Shown piece after piece: positions 1 through 11,790 of a stretch of DNA of 64,000 bases; the stretch's first letter is position 1; each line of letters starts with the position of its first letter. The stretch lies in assembly GCA_026686845.1 (NCBI GenBank), contig JAIVEN010000010.1, positions 33,392,001 through 33,456,000 of the forward strand, read 5' to 3'. This DNA is from Adenanthera pavonina. Taxonomy: Eukaryota > Streptophyta > Magnoliopsida > Fabales > Fabaceae. The translations under genes were made by a program, and so were the position numbers. The notes beneath the pieces are model-generated. The model made no database searches. It worked only from the letters and a program-made list of their open reading frames with translations, and was not told the origin of the DNA.

Positions 1-9
1 ATACTAGAT

Positions 10-57
10 AAGAATGAGGAGATGCACAATAATAAGAATGAGGAGATGCACAATAAT
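10..57. repeat. 24-bp perfect tandem repeat, two copies
   Basis: A 24-base unit beginning AAGAATGAGG and ending ACAATAAT is present twice with no mismatch, at 10-33 and 34-57. It sits at the window edge, so more copies could lie outside. No function is visible. Confidence 0.85.
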
Positions 58-3000
58 CGTATGTTAGGTTCCACCATACTCACATTCAAATATATATATA
101 GCCATTTCCATTTTGTCATTATAGTTTTCAAGAGGATAAAAGGGGTACAAGAAAACTCACTAGCCATGTTGTACAAATGCATATCATGATATGAAAAATT
201 CAAAGCATATATATAGTGAATAAAAGTTATTCTCAGGTTACCTTTAGCTGCCTACACACACAAAAAACCACAGTAGGCCATTGGACCACCAACTACATAC
301 ACACAAAAGAAAATGCAATCCAACTCAAATAAATGGTGTCCGAACATCAAATAAAGCCCAAACATTCATCAACACTTGAATGGAACCATTAACACTACTC
401 AAGGCCAATTAGTGCCAACAAAACCAATTTCCATCATGCAATAAATTAGCTACTCACTAATGAATTTACCATTTCCAACAACTTCCTGGATGGTAGAGAC
501 CTCCATCATGCAAGCTCAAATCCTACACAATCAATTTACACACAAACTAAGTGAGTACATAGCCTCTGATTGGCTATAGATTTGAACCCAATGCTTCTAT
601 CCCACAAAATCAAACAATCAATACCATACCCACTCCTATTTGAACTCAAAACAACTCACAAAACCATATATAAGCCCCCACAATTTGGATATCATGGAAA
701 TCCCAAATTTATAGGCTAGGGTTTGGAGAAATCACAACTTAAACACCCATAAACCATTACCTAAAACTTGTAGATACCAAACAACACTTCATTAAAGTAT
801 TTAAACACAAATTAATCAGTAGAAACTCAACAAATTTTGAAAAACACAGCCACTACCACTAAATAACCAGAAACATTCGGTGAGGAGGGAGGAAAAGATG
901 GAGAGACGACCATACCTTACAAAAATCAAGCCTTTTAAAGCCCTAGGATGTGGTGCTCCAGCCCAAAACTCACAACCCTAGCAGAGTTGTCAAGATCTCC
1001 CACTATTTTCACCATTTTGAGCTATTGTTCGCTTCTTTTTTAAACCAAATTTCCAATCCTTGCAGTGGCACGAACCGCTTCTACCTCAATTCTTTAGAGC
1101 TCAACTTTCAACTCTCGCTATGGCATTGTTGAGTCCACTGCAGTGCAGACATCCTCTGCCTCCAGATTTCCACTTGCTCTATTTTTCCCATTTCCCTCTA
1201 ATCTTGACCTCATTTGGTCCTGTAAAATCCCAAGACTACCCTTCCATAAACCATCCACATATTCAAAAAAATTAAATTTGCGTTGTTATATTTAACATAT
1301 ACATCACATATTTTTATTGTACATATCATATATCTATTTTATATATCACATATCTATATTTTGTCTTTTCAATTTTTATTTTGTTTAATTTGACAAAACT
1401 GAAAGGTCTCCAACTTTTTCTTCTATAGACTTTACCCTTCTAACCTCGCTTAGTTTGCTATTTGCTCCAAGCCACAGCTCTGATGCTCTTTCAAAATTGA
1501 AGAGAATTAGTGATCCTTTTATACAAATCGTTGACACCAGGATGTACATTGTGTATATCAGTTTGTGTATGTATTTGCTTTCGGAAAAAGAGGATGAATT
1601 GAAATATAGCTACAACGCCAAAACTAATAAGGTGCAAAAAACCAATCAGACTAACTCAGTATTAGTTTTGATACTACTAATGACAAATATAACAGTTAAA
1701 AATGTTGTATTCACTATGAATATAATCAAGAATTGGCTACAAAGTTGTATGGGAGATGAATGTAGTGAATGATATTTAGTTATTAATATATTTTCATGCC
1801 ATGGTTATATATATATTTATATGTTGCCCCCACATTTTAAAATTTCTAGATCCGTCACTGAATGAAATATATGAAAAAATATTGAAAGAATAAAATTAGG
1901 TTGTATGGAGTCCAAGAAAAACTTCACTATTTATAATTTATGAATACTTGAATAGTATAGTTTCCTTTATATATATTTTATATTGATGTGTGTGTTTACT
2001 TTGGATGTCTCGTATATTATTTCTTCTCCTCCCTAATCCCCATATATTTATTATAAAGTATATTTTCAATTAAATGAAAATACTCTGAAGTGTTTTTATG
2101 TTCATGTCCAGTTTATCTACAAACTTTGTCCATTTTATATTTTTCAAAATCATATATACTCATTGCATTGCATTGCATAAACATTATATAACACGATGTC
2201 CATAGCTTAACCGATAGTAATGTGTTACTTAGATTTGTTGCCCCAAAAAGAAAAGATATTACTATTGGTGACGAATTTTATTTTAATAATTAATAACCTC
2301 ATCAGTTTAATAAAGACTAAATTGCATATAATCCCACCACCATGTTAATATAATATTTATAGTGTTTAAAACTTAATGATAAATCTTTTAAACTTTTAAA
2401 TTTATGCAAATAGCTTTGTTACTATTTATTAGTCTATTATTTCATGTTGATGAAAGGGAAAAGTTTATTATTTCACAAATAGAGGTTGATACATCATTGA
2501 TATTAAATCCCTTTAAATTTCCTTTTTCGTGTATGCAATTCTTTTAAACTTTAAAATGATGTGTATATAATCTTATAACATAATTCATTAATGAAATAGA
2601 AACTTGTTAAACACAAAGAAATTATCTGTTTAAATTTAAAAATTTATTAGGATTTATCATCAAGTTTTAAAAGGTAAAAATTTATCAGGCCAAACAAAAG
2701 GTGAAAGTTTATATGCGGATTATATTCAAAGCTTTAAAAATTAATTGTGCAATTTAACCTATACTAGAATATCAACAATACTATTATATATACAAAGAAA
2801 TTGATGGAAATGAATTGTGTGATTCTATATATCAAAAGGAAAAACTTGTTTTTAATTTGCTGATACTATTTTATTTTAATTTAATTATTCACCCTAACAG
2901 AATCTCAGTCATGAAGTCATAGTCAGCTTACGTATAAATGAGTTGTTATTAATTAAAGATCAAAGTTGAATGCTAGATGTGTGTGGGGTTGTTAGTAACT

Positions 3001-6000
3001 TAAGTATCTTTACTTTATATTCTGTCTTACCACAGTTATCTTTTTATTATCTCTACGTACAATAGACATGTTTCTTTTCTTTTTAGCCAAAAAGTTAAAA
3101 TAATAGAATTAATTAATTAAAGTGCTGATGCAAGAAACTTTGATTTTCTTTGCTTCATCGTGAAGTTACTGAAGAATATCTCAGCTTATATTTAGCATTA
3201 CGTCCAAAACTGTTTTTTTAATCTTTCGGATCACATATATTCCCACAATATAATCAGCTATGCACGCTCAAAAGTGACCTTTATTTGCGTACAAATGGCT
3301 GGCTAATTATCAATTAATAATTGCAAACACAGGACAGCAAGGAAAAAAAGGTCAAAAATGACAGCTCAATGTCCGTATAATTTAAGGTGTCTAAGTACGT
3401 AAGTATAATTTTGTACGGTATATGCTTTTCAAAAAGTCCGTATAAGAAAAAAAAAGTCGGCATAAAATTTAAAAATAAATAAAAATTATTATTTTAAATA
3501 AAATTTAATAAAAATCATGTTGATTCAAAATAAATTTTGCGTAATTTAAATGAAACTAAAAAATAATACGTTAATTCAATTGGTGATTTCAGGTATAAAT
3601 TATAAGTATGTAACCACATACATTAAATATTTGTTAGAAGAGTTTTACCAACCTACTTAGCTCAACCTGAATTAATTGCTATCCATTATGGTTACTAAAT
3701 ACTGGATGGTTTGATAAAAAGAAATAACCAGTATAATTTACTCATAAAACAATTGTGGTTGTAAATGAATGTAACATTCACAAAGCAATTGCACCTTAAA
3801 TGAAAATCTGACCTAACTATCCTCCATTATTCTTAAAAATATAAAATATAGTAACAAATATAAAAAAGAACAAAGTTAAACTTGTTCCCACTAAAAATTT
3901 TTTTACTAGTATCCTGAAAATGGGTGCATTTGGGGTCCACTTAGGGGATGAGAACCAACACTGGTTATATAATTAAGATTTAAATCAAACGGCACAATGT
4001 CTACCCAAAAAAAGAAATCAAACGGCACAATGATTAAGTTTGGGATCTAATATTATCCTAATAATTAAGAACTCTGTCGCATAATTAATAACTATAATTT
4101 TTTATCTCACAATAGCTGTTTTATCTCTTGTCTTTTAGGTATGCATTATTCATAGATGCAAATGAGCACAATGATAAGTAAGTTGAAGTGCTTAGCATCA
4201 TGATTTAATTAATAGTAATAATAATAATGCCATTTATCCACTCAAATTAAGGCTTAGATTTTATGTATAAAACAATATTATGAGAATTATATTGAACGAA
4301 TCAACATCGGTTAATTGGTGCCATAATTAGTTCAAAATTTTATACAATCAAAACCAGACAAATTAGTAAAAAAAAAAAAAGAGTTACTAGTTCAAACTTT
4401 TTTAAATTTTTTATCTTTTAGCATAAGATAGCAAATTTTTTGGATAATTTTTTTTGCTCATATATTCTAGTATTATATAAGCATTATTTGCACATAAATA
4501 TTAATAATTGCATATTTTACTTACTAAATTCTGTGATGATGGATTATTAATTAATTATTTTGAGTTTAATATATTACCATACATAAATATTAACTTATTT
4601 ATATTTAAATATTAAGTTATAAAATTTATTAGAGATAGCTTTTTAATTTTCTATATCATATTTTAATTATATATATATATATAACTAAAAGTAAATTAAT
4701 TTCATTACTATCAGTTTGATAATGATTTGATAATAAATTTTTACCTAAAGCCTTAATCAATTCAATGATTAGACTGATTTTCGAAATATTGGAATAAATT
4801 GTGTTGTTTAAGAATTTTTCTTCCAATCATATTTAAACAACTTGTATTCATTTTGGTATTTCTCATGTTTTTACTTGACATCAATCTCTAGACTAATTAA
4901 AACAGTATTGTTTCGAAATTTGCATCAAATGATATAGCACAATGATAAGTAATACATCAAAATAAATAATAACAATATCTCTTATAAGAATAATAAAAAC
5001 TCATGGACTATACCAAACTCAAAATACTTTTTATGAATTTTGTTATGAGTGCTCCAATTAATTAGAACCTTGTAATCAAGAGATGAGGGGAAAAATGTAC
5101 AGCTAGAAAAATAATTACCACATTAAGAGAGTGTAGGATCTAGTAGTCACCCAAACTTTAAAAATTGTATTTAAGAGTCGATTGGTATGAGGGAAATTGG
5201 ACTTTCTGAGGAGAAGCGGATTAGCCATTCCCTTATTGGTTATGATAAAACATAGAAATTTTTGGAAAATTAATCTTAATTTGAGAAGAAAAACTTCTTG
5301 TACTTTGAAAAATTCTACTTTTTGAGTATTTTATTATATTTTTTCAAAAAGATCCTTAATGTTTGAATAAAATTATGAAACAAAAAGGTATTTATGTCTT
5401 TAGCATTAAAATATATATTATTTAAAAACAATTTAAACTTCCTGAACAATGAGAAATTAAACAATAATCTAATTAAGTTAACTCTTGAAAAAGTTATTTT
5501 CTGAAAATTAGTATATTAAGTGACCCCTTATATTCAAATTACAATTTACATAAATTTAGTATGTTAAGGTTACCATAAAAATCCCCTTAATACGTGTATG
5601 AACGATGATCATATACAATTGAAATTAATACATATCATAATATTATATCATCTTGTCAGTATATGCTTTGTACTCTTCTTTGTCATTAATAAATGTTATT
5701 ATTTTTATAAAAATATTGTAATCATAAAAAATATATAGTACTCCATGTCCTATTTATAAGAGAGAAAAAAGAGTTAATATTACATTAATTTTTTTTCTCT
5801 AAAATTATCCTCATTTATTAATACTATTGAAAATCACGAGATGATCTTTGAAAGAAATTAAGAGAGAGAAAGATTAATTAAGTAAGGGTAATTTTGAAAA
5901 CAATTGAAAATGTGAAATAAATTAATTATTTTTAACTAATTTCAACTAATGATGATATAAACTAATTGATGTTGCTTGATTAAAAAATAAATTAGAAGTT

Positions 6001-8486
6001 TCGAGAAAGTTATGTTTAACTTGAGAAATAGAACTTCTCGACTAAAATATAAGAAAGTTCTATTTCCTGATCATTTTATAATCTTTTCCTAAATGATCTT
6101 TAATTTCTTAATTAATTTTTTAAATAGATAAGATATTTATGTCTTTAAAATTAAAATATCATATATTTATTTAAAAATTATTTAAATTTCTCAAAAAATA
6201 AAAAATAAAATAAAATAATTATATGTGAACTTATCGGAAAATTTACTTCTCCAAAAGCTAATTTCAAAAAATTATATTAAGCAAAATATTAATACTCATA
6301 AAATGATTTTTTTCTAATAAATGAAATTAGAGAGAATATTATAATAACAAACTAATGTTTGTGTAGGTCGGTGCGTTGTCTACCTAAAAAAATTTACAAA
6401 ACCAAGGGGCGCGTGGCTGCCTGTTGCCTTCGAAACCGTGGGAAATCCTTTGATATTCTTACTGTCGCTGACTCACAATCACCTCACAGCCCAATTAGAT
6501 CTCACATTTGGTCACCGGTGACTTACTTTGTTTCTTTCGTTTATTTTTTAATTACATTAATAATAATTAATTAAATAATTTTCAAGTCAAGGAATATTAG
6601 TATATTAGCTAGCCATACAGCTTGTAATTTCACTACCAAAACCTACCCCATGTGCCCTAATAATTGGAAGCATATTTGACCTTTACACTATTAATCAATT
6701 CATTATACTATGGTTATGATTTCTAGTGCATAATTAATTCATTCATAAATGGCTAATATATTATGGGAAATCTTTTATGTTGTTAATCATTGGGGTCAGG
6801 GAGTTATTAAAGTAACAATAAATTGCATGGAACCTTTTTATAATGTATGACCAAGAATCTATAGACATTAGATGCCATGCGATTTAATTTAAATTAGATT
6901 AATGTGTTTTTTGAATTTTTCGCAGAAATAATTTTATTAGCTGTACTTTCTCGTTATGTTTAGAAAATTTACTTTACTGTCCTGTATGTCTGTATCACAA
7001 ATTTTATTTACAATATATGCAGTTGCATACTTATAATTACTGAATTTTTCTCAATTAATTTTGATGTGTGAAATTTACAAGATGAATAATTTCAATTTAA
7101 TGATTGAATGTAAATCACGTCCAGTCTTTTTTTTCCCAAAATAAAAATTACAACTAACCATTCAATGAGTTTTACCTTCCACAGTCACAAATTAAGGGTT
7201 TATAATGCGGTTGGAAAATAAAAAATAAATTTAAAAAGTAAAAATAAACATGTCACAGAATTTTACTCTCATTATTTTCTTTTCAGATACATAATTACAA
7301 GCTACACCGAGCAAGTTTTTCTTTTTGTTTTTTTCTTTCTGGGACGCAGAGTAAAACAATACCCTAACTTCACCCAAGTGTTCGATTATAATGGTTTATA
7401 CTTCATCCAAGTATTAATCAAATGGACCCAAAAAAATCCATTTGATTTTGGGCTTGTTTGATGTTTAAAGCACAATATGAAACCGAAAGCCCAAATAGTG
7501 AAGCCCATTTTTATTGTTTGGGTGTGTGGGCAGATTGTCAGCCCAATCATGTTTTATTGGACAATTGCCCTGACATATTTTAAAGTTTTGAAATGTTACG
7601 TCCAATCTTTCAAGTCGTTTGCCTGGATACCAATCCCGGTTGAGTTTAGAGTTTGTAAAATTTATGCAAACTAAGGTTTCAAAATTAAATTTTGGCTAAA
7701 AATAAGTTTTTATTTTTTTATATAATTATTTAATTAGGTCCTATTTGAGTATTATTGAATTCAAATTGGAATAGCTCTTCCAACATGATTTTTTCTATTC
7801 ACAAGACTTGAATTTGAGACCTTACTTAAAAGATGTTGAGTTTCTTTCTACTTAACTCAACTATTATTGGTGGATAAAATTAAGTTTATTATAAAATAAT
7901 TGGTTTAGGTTCTAAAGTTCGCAAAATAAAGTTTGGACCTGTATGAAAACATTGGAAGCCCAAAGGTGGAGTATGTATGTGTGAGCCCAATTGTAGAAAG
8001 GAATAGGTTTCTAATGTCATATTTGGTATGTTGAAAACTACTATCTAAAAAGAAAATGGAACCTAAGGTTTCTTTTTAAGCAAAATTTGGTATATTGGAA
8101 GTGAGGCTTTTGCGAAAACTACTTTCCTTATTTTGAAGGGGTCAACTTTTCTCAACAATAAAAAAAAAAGATGAGGAAAATAGTTGTTTCTTTCAAACTA
8201 AAATTTAATAGCAAATTTAGTTTTTTAAACACTTTTTAAAAATGTATTTGTGTTGATTGTTTTTTATTTTTAAACACTTATTTTTTTATTAATATATCAA
8301 ACATACATTTGAATTAGAAAATTATTTTTCAATAACTGTCACTTCCCATTTCCATTGTCATTTTATACCAAAGGAAAAGTAAGTGTAGGAAGTGTTAGAC
8401 TGGTACCTACATGGAGAAAAGAGAAGTTGGTATTCGTGTAGATGTGTCACCACTTGGAGGAAGGAAAATGTTGCTAGATTTCACAT
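58..8486. other. AT-rich intergenic spacer, no gene seen
   Basis: I see no coding region here on either strand. Open frames are short and lack recognisable motifs. Two patches are less AT-rich: 900-1,290, and 6,356-6,540 (contains a GGGCGCGTGG stretch). Either could be a promoter or a decayed exon, but neither has a supported reading frame. At 3,983-4,037 the words AAATCAAACGGCACAATG occur twice. A TA dinucleotide run lies near 4,670. Several stretches, for example around 5,740, resemble Stowaway-type MITE ends without a clear partner. Confidence 0.6.
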
Positions 8487-9217
8487 ATCTATAGAATCAA
8501 GCTTCGTGTTCAAATGTTGTGAATAAAGAGAAACTTATGTTAGGTTTTTCTTACCCTCCATTTGGTTTGAGGAGATTGAGGGGAAGAAAAAAATTTTAAT
8601 CCTATTTTTTTCCTTAAACTAAATAAGGAGAGGAAGTATTTTTTTTCAGTCTTTAAATAAGAGAGAGAAGAAAGAATGAGAGAGAAAATACTCCCTCCCT
8701 ATGTTTGGTTTGGTAAAAAAAAAAAAAGAATGAAAAATTTCTCCTATCCTCAAAATATCTCAAACCAAATAACGGGTGATTAGATCTAACTCCCTACTTG
8801 AATCCGAATTACTTAACGCTATCAAATACTAGAATATTTGTCAAAAAAAATATATTTGGGTAAATTGTTATAACTAAATAAAGTAATTAATTTTTAAGTA
8901 AAATACATTAATTTCCCTTTAGTTTTATCAAAATTATAAAGACCTCCTATTTTATTTTCAGAATCTACACTTTAATCCAATATTTAACTGTCAAAGTAAG
9001 GTAAGTGTATTTAAGTTTCTAAAATGCAGGGTGGTCTCTATGATTAAAGTAAAATATAAGGGTAATTACAATATTTTACTCTAATTTTTATCATTTTAAA
9101 TTTTTAATATGTAGTTATTGAAATATTTTTAAATTTTCTTTATTTTTAAATTATTTTTATCAGAGAGAATATCAATAAATATATAATAATTTTTCAATCT
9201 AACGCTTAAATGAGATT
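8487..9217. repeat. Tandem duplication, first copy (about 731 bp)
   Basis: From ATCTATAGAATCAAGCTT onward this segment is followed almost immediately by a second copy starting at 9,218. The copies agree over their whole length with scattered substitutions and small indels. Each carries its own MITE-like insert near its start. No coding potential is seen. Confidence 0.85.
8554..8779. mobile_element. Harbinger/Tourist-like MITE, first copy
   Basis: The left end begins CCCTCCATTTGGTTTGAG. The right end, read on the other strand, begins TCACCCGTTATTTGGTTTGAG. The element is flanked by TTA on both sides (8,551-8,553 and 8,780-8,782), the 3-bp duplication typical of PIF/Harbinger elements. It is about 226 bp with no coding sequence. 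The family assignment is inferred from TSD and TIR style only. Confidence 0.6.
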
Positions 9218-9953
9218 ATCTATAGAATCAAGCTTAGTGTTCAAATGTTGTAAATAAAGAGAAACTTATGTTTAAAAGGTTTTTCTTACCCTCCATGTGG
9301 TTTGAGGAGATAGGAAGAGAGACAAAATTTTCAATCCTATTAGTTTCTTAAATTAAACAAGGAGAGGGGGTATTTTTTTCCTGTCTTTAAACAAGAGGGA
9401 GAAGAGAGAATGGTAGAGAAAATACTCTCTCCCTATGTTTGGTTTGAAAAAAAAAAGGATGAAAAATTTCTCCTATTTTCAAAATATCTCAAACCAAACA
9501 GTGGATGATTAGATCTAACTCCCTACTTGAATCTGAATTACTTAACGGTATCAAATACTAGAATATTTGTCAAAAAAAAAAGAAAATTATATTTGGGTAA
9601 GTTGTTATAACTAAATAAGGTAATTAATTTTTAAGTAACATACATTAATCTCCCTTTAGTTTTGTCAAAATTATAAAGACCTCCTATTTTATTTTCAGAA
9701 TCTACACTTTAATCCAATATTTAACGTTCAAAGTAAGGTAAGTATATTTAAGTTTCTAAAATGCAGGGAAGTCTCTATGATTAAAGTAAAATATAAGGGT
9801 AATTAGAATATTTTGCTTAATTTTTATCATTTTAAATTTTTAATATGTAGTTATTAAAATATTTTTAAATTTTCTTCATTTTTAAATTATTTTTATTAGA
9901 GAGAATATCAATATATATAATAATTTTTCAATCTAACGCTTCAATGAGATTAT
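9218..9953. repeat. Tandem duplication, second copy
   Basis: This is the direct repeat of 8,487-9,217, ending in the same CTAACGCTT-like words that end the first copy. Differences are mostly single substitutions and changes in homopolymer length. The duplication must be younger than the MITE insertion, because both copies carry the MITE at the same place. Confidence 0.85.
9289..9508. mobile_element. Harbinger/Tourist-like MITE, second copy
   Basis: This is the duplicate of the MITE at 8,554-8,779, again between TTA trinucleotides (9,286-9,288 and 9,509-9,511). It was copied as part of the tandem duplication and not inserted independently. Confidence 0.6.
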
Positions 9954-11266
9954 CTTACTGAAAATTGGGGCAGAAAATACTATTAAGGAAATTTGTTTTT
10001 GCCTGAGCTCGAAATAATATTACTGGAAGGTTTACCGTTTAAGACCTCCCTTATTTAACATAATCTTTCTAACTCGAACATTTTATTTGGTGGCGAAGAA
10101 AAAACATTTTATAAGTATCGTTGATATATACTCTCAATGACCTGATATAATTGTCGTTCCTATTTGAAATTTTTAGAGCAAAAAATTGCCTCATTTTATG
10201 AAAGTTTATATATTTTTTCTATTTTAATTATTATATTTATTGATTAATTAATAAACCCTAATAATAGCATTGGCAAGGGCAAATTAACAAAATTTTACTT
10301 AGCCTATGGAAGTTAATTATTACAGTAAACTCTTAATTTTTTTAATTTGTAATTCTTTGATTAAAGTAAATTCTTAAGTTTACATCAAAATGTCGTCCAA
10401 AAGGAAGTTAATATCATTTTTTCATCAAGTAGGATTATTTTTCTTCTCAACTCAATTTGGGCTATAAATTAAATTTATGATTTCCATTTTGGGAGTAAAA
10501 ATTATATCTCATTCATTATAATGATTTTTTATAGCATTATATTGTTGATAATTATACATATAATTTATCAATATTACTAGAAGTAGGCCTTTAATTTAAT
10601 TTTTTTAAGGAAATGAGTGCGCCTGTGTTTTTGGTGAGATAAAATAATATGTAAATCTCATAATTTTATATTGTTTTTCTTTTTTGGAAAATTTTCTTGC
10701 TTAGGAAATGACCGTTCAAACCAACTCCTTTATATTTTTTTCTTTTCTGGGCAAAAACTAAACTCCGAGATGGAAGAAAATTTACCATAAATAAAACCAA
10801 ATGCATACACTATTATTATTCATAATCAACGGCGAAGTAGAAAATTATTAAAAGCGTAAAACATTCTTGTGCTGATTAACCACCTCTTCCTCCTCCTCGT
10901 ACTACTAGTGGTAAGTAATAATAAAAGTAGTAAACCAGTAAACGAAGTCATATTATAACTTGGTAAAAGGCTGACGGATAAGAAGCCGTGGAGTCTGGAT
11001 CCATCTTCTATCAATTTCTTCCAAGCAAACAAAATATCATCCTGTTATAAAAAAAGCCACAAAGAAAAATGAATAAATAGTATACTCCCATAGTCTCAAA
11101 TATAAGACCAACAAATCATGCCAATATTATTGGTTTAAGTTAATTAATGTCGATCATTTAATTTATAATAAAATATTTTTTTTTTTAAATTGCCTTCAAT
11201 TAATGATTTTTTACACTAATTAAGAAACATAATTTTTTTCCTGGGATATATTATTAGAACATCTCA
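9954..11266. other. Intergenic spacer downstream of the metallothionein
   Basis: No supported gene. A 68-codon minus-strand frame near 10,826-11,032 has a leucine run but no recognisable motif, and I do not call it. A stretch starting TACTCCCATAGTCTC near 11,086 resembles the end of a Stowaway-type MITE, with no clear other end. Confidence 0.5.
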
Positions 11267-11272
11267 TTTATT
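11267..11272 (-). terminator. Candidate poly(A) signal of the metallothionein gene
   Basis: The minus strand reads AATAAA about 136 bases after the metallothionein stop codon, a reasonable distance for a plant 3' UTR. Plant poly(A) signals are loose, so this is only a candidate. Confidence 0.4.
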
Positions 11273-11407
11273 GTACCAAACATGTTTTTTTTTTTTGGTT
11301 ATATTTTGGATTAACACAACCTTCCTCCCAAAATTTTATATTTGAAACTGGAGTGGAGGGAGGGATTATATAAAGATCACAATTCACAACCCACCCAGAA
11401 GAGAGAA

Positions 11408-11656
11408 TCAAGCGCGGCAAGAAGCGCAGGAACAAGCGGTGGCGCATCGGCAAGCAGAGCCGGCGGTGACGGTGCTGGGGCAGGAGCAAGGGTTGCAGCC
11501 ACAATGCTCTCCACACGAACAAGTGGAGTGATCCCTTCCACTGCTCACCCCATTCCCCCCACTGCTTGTGCACCGGCAAGTGGTACCACCGGGGCATGGA
11601 ACGGTGCAGCCGCACCGGTCATCGCACACGGCAACATTTCCTCTCAGATCAGCCAT
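11408..11656 (-). CDS. MT4: Type 4 (Ec-type) metallothionein
   Basis: This is a small cysteine-rich metal-binding protein of 82 residues, complete and without an intron. The 17 cysteines fall in three clusters: residues 11, 15, 17, 21, 27, 29; then 46, 48, 52, 54, 57, 59; then 69, 71, 75, 77, 80. They are mostly in Cys-X-Cys pairs, and histidines lie at 43 and 51. This three-cluster, 17-cysteine layout with two histidines in the middle part is the signature of plant type 4 metallothioneins (wheat Ec). Family knowledge: these bind zinc through thiolates and accumulate in maturing seeds, probably as a zinc store. The start is the first methionine, giving the typical MADLRG-like beginning, with a TATA box 65 bases upstream. 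The upstream ABRE-like and RY-like motifs agree with seed and ABA-linked expression. Overlapping frames in this GC-richer block are shadows. It has no linked partner gene. Confidence 0.95.
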   Translation of the reverse strand: MADLRGNVAVCDDRCGCTVPCPGGTTCRCTSSGGNGVSSGRDHSTCSCGEHCGCNPCSCPSTVTAGSACRCATACSCASCRA

Positions 11657-11721
11657 TCTTCTTCTATTTGTGTCTAAGCAAAGAGGTTAGGGTGAGAGAT
11701 GGATGAATAATGGAGTGTGGT

Positions 11722-11728
11722 TTATATA
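11722..11728 (-). promoter_or_regulatory. TATA box of the metallothionein gene
   Basis: The minus strand reads CTATATAAACC, a near-ideal plant TATA box. It lies 65 bases upstream of the start codon, so the transcript leader would be short. Confidence 0.75.
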
Positions 11729-11773
11729 GCGAGGTTGAAGGGCCATATGTCATTAGGTGGCATAATGGTTTCT

Positions 11774-11779
11774 CATGCA
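11774..11779. promoter_or_regulatory. RY-like seed motif (CATGCA core)
   Basis: The CATGCA core sits about 45 bases upstream of the TATA box. RY elements are bound by B3-domain seed regulators (the ABI3/FUS3 family). It lies just beside the ABRE-like motif, a pairing common in seed promoters. Function is inferred from the motif and from the gene family. Confidence 0.5.
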
Positions 11780-11782
11780 ACG

Positions 11783-11790
11783 CCACGTCA
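11783..11790 (-). promoter_or_regulatory. ABRE-like ACGT element
   Basis: The minus strand reads TGACGTGG, an ACGT-core element of the kind bound by ABI5/ABF-type bZIP factors. It lies about 130 bases upstream of the metallothionein start codon and next to the RY-like core. Confidence 0.55.

Noticed and set aside
1455..1772. 105-codon plus-strand frame
   Set aside because: No recognisable domain, AT-biased composition, and no promoter or splice context. Expected by chance.
6359..6574. 71-codon frame in a locally GC-richer patch
   Set aside because: No recognised motif. A decayed exon is possible but cannot be supported.
10826..11032. 68-codon minus-strand frame with a leucine run resembling a signal peptide
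   Set aside because: The hydrophobic run comes from a CTT/CTC-like low-complexity stretch. No homologous motif, and no TATA box or splice support.
11342..11677. Open frame on the plus strand across the metallothionein gene (111 codons), plus an overlapping minus-strand frame of 115 codons
   Set aside because: Both are shadows of the GC-richer metallothionein coding region. The 82-codon minus-strand frame has the full 17-cysteine pattern.
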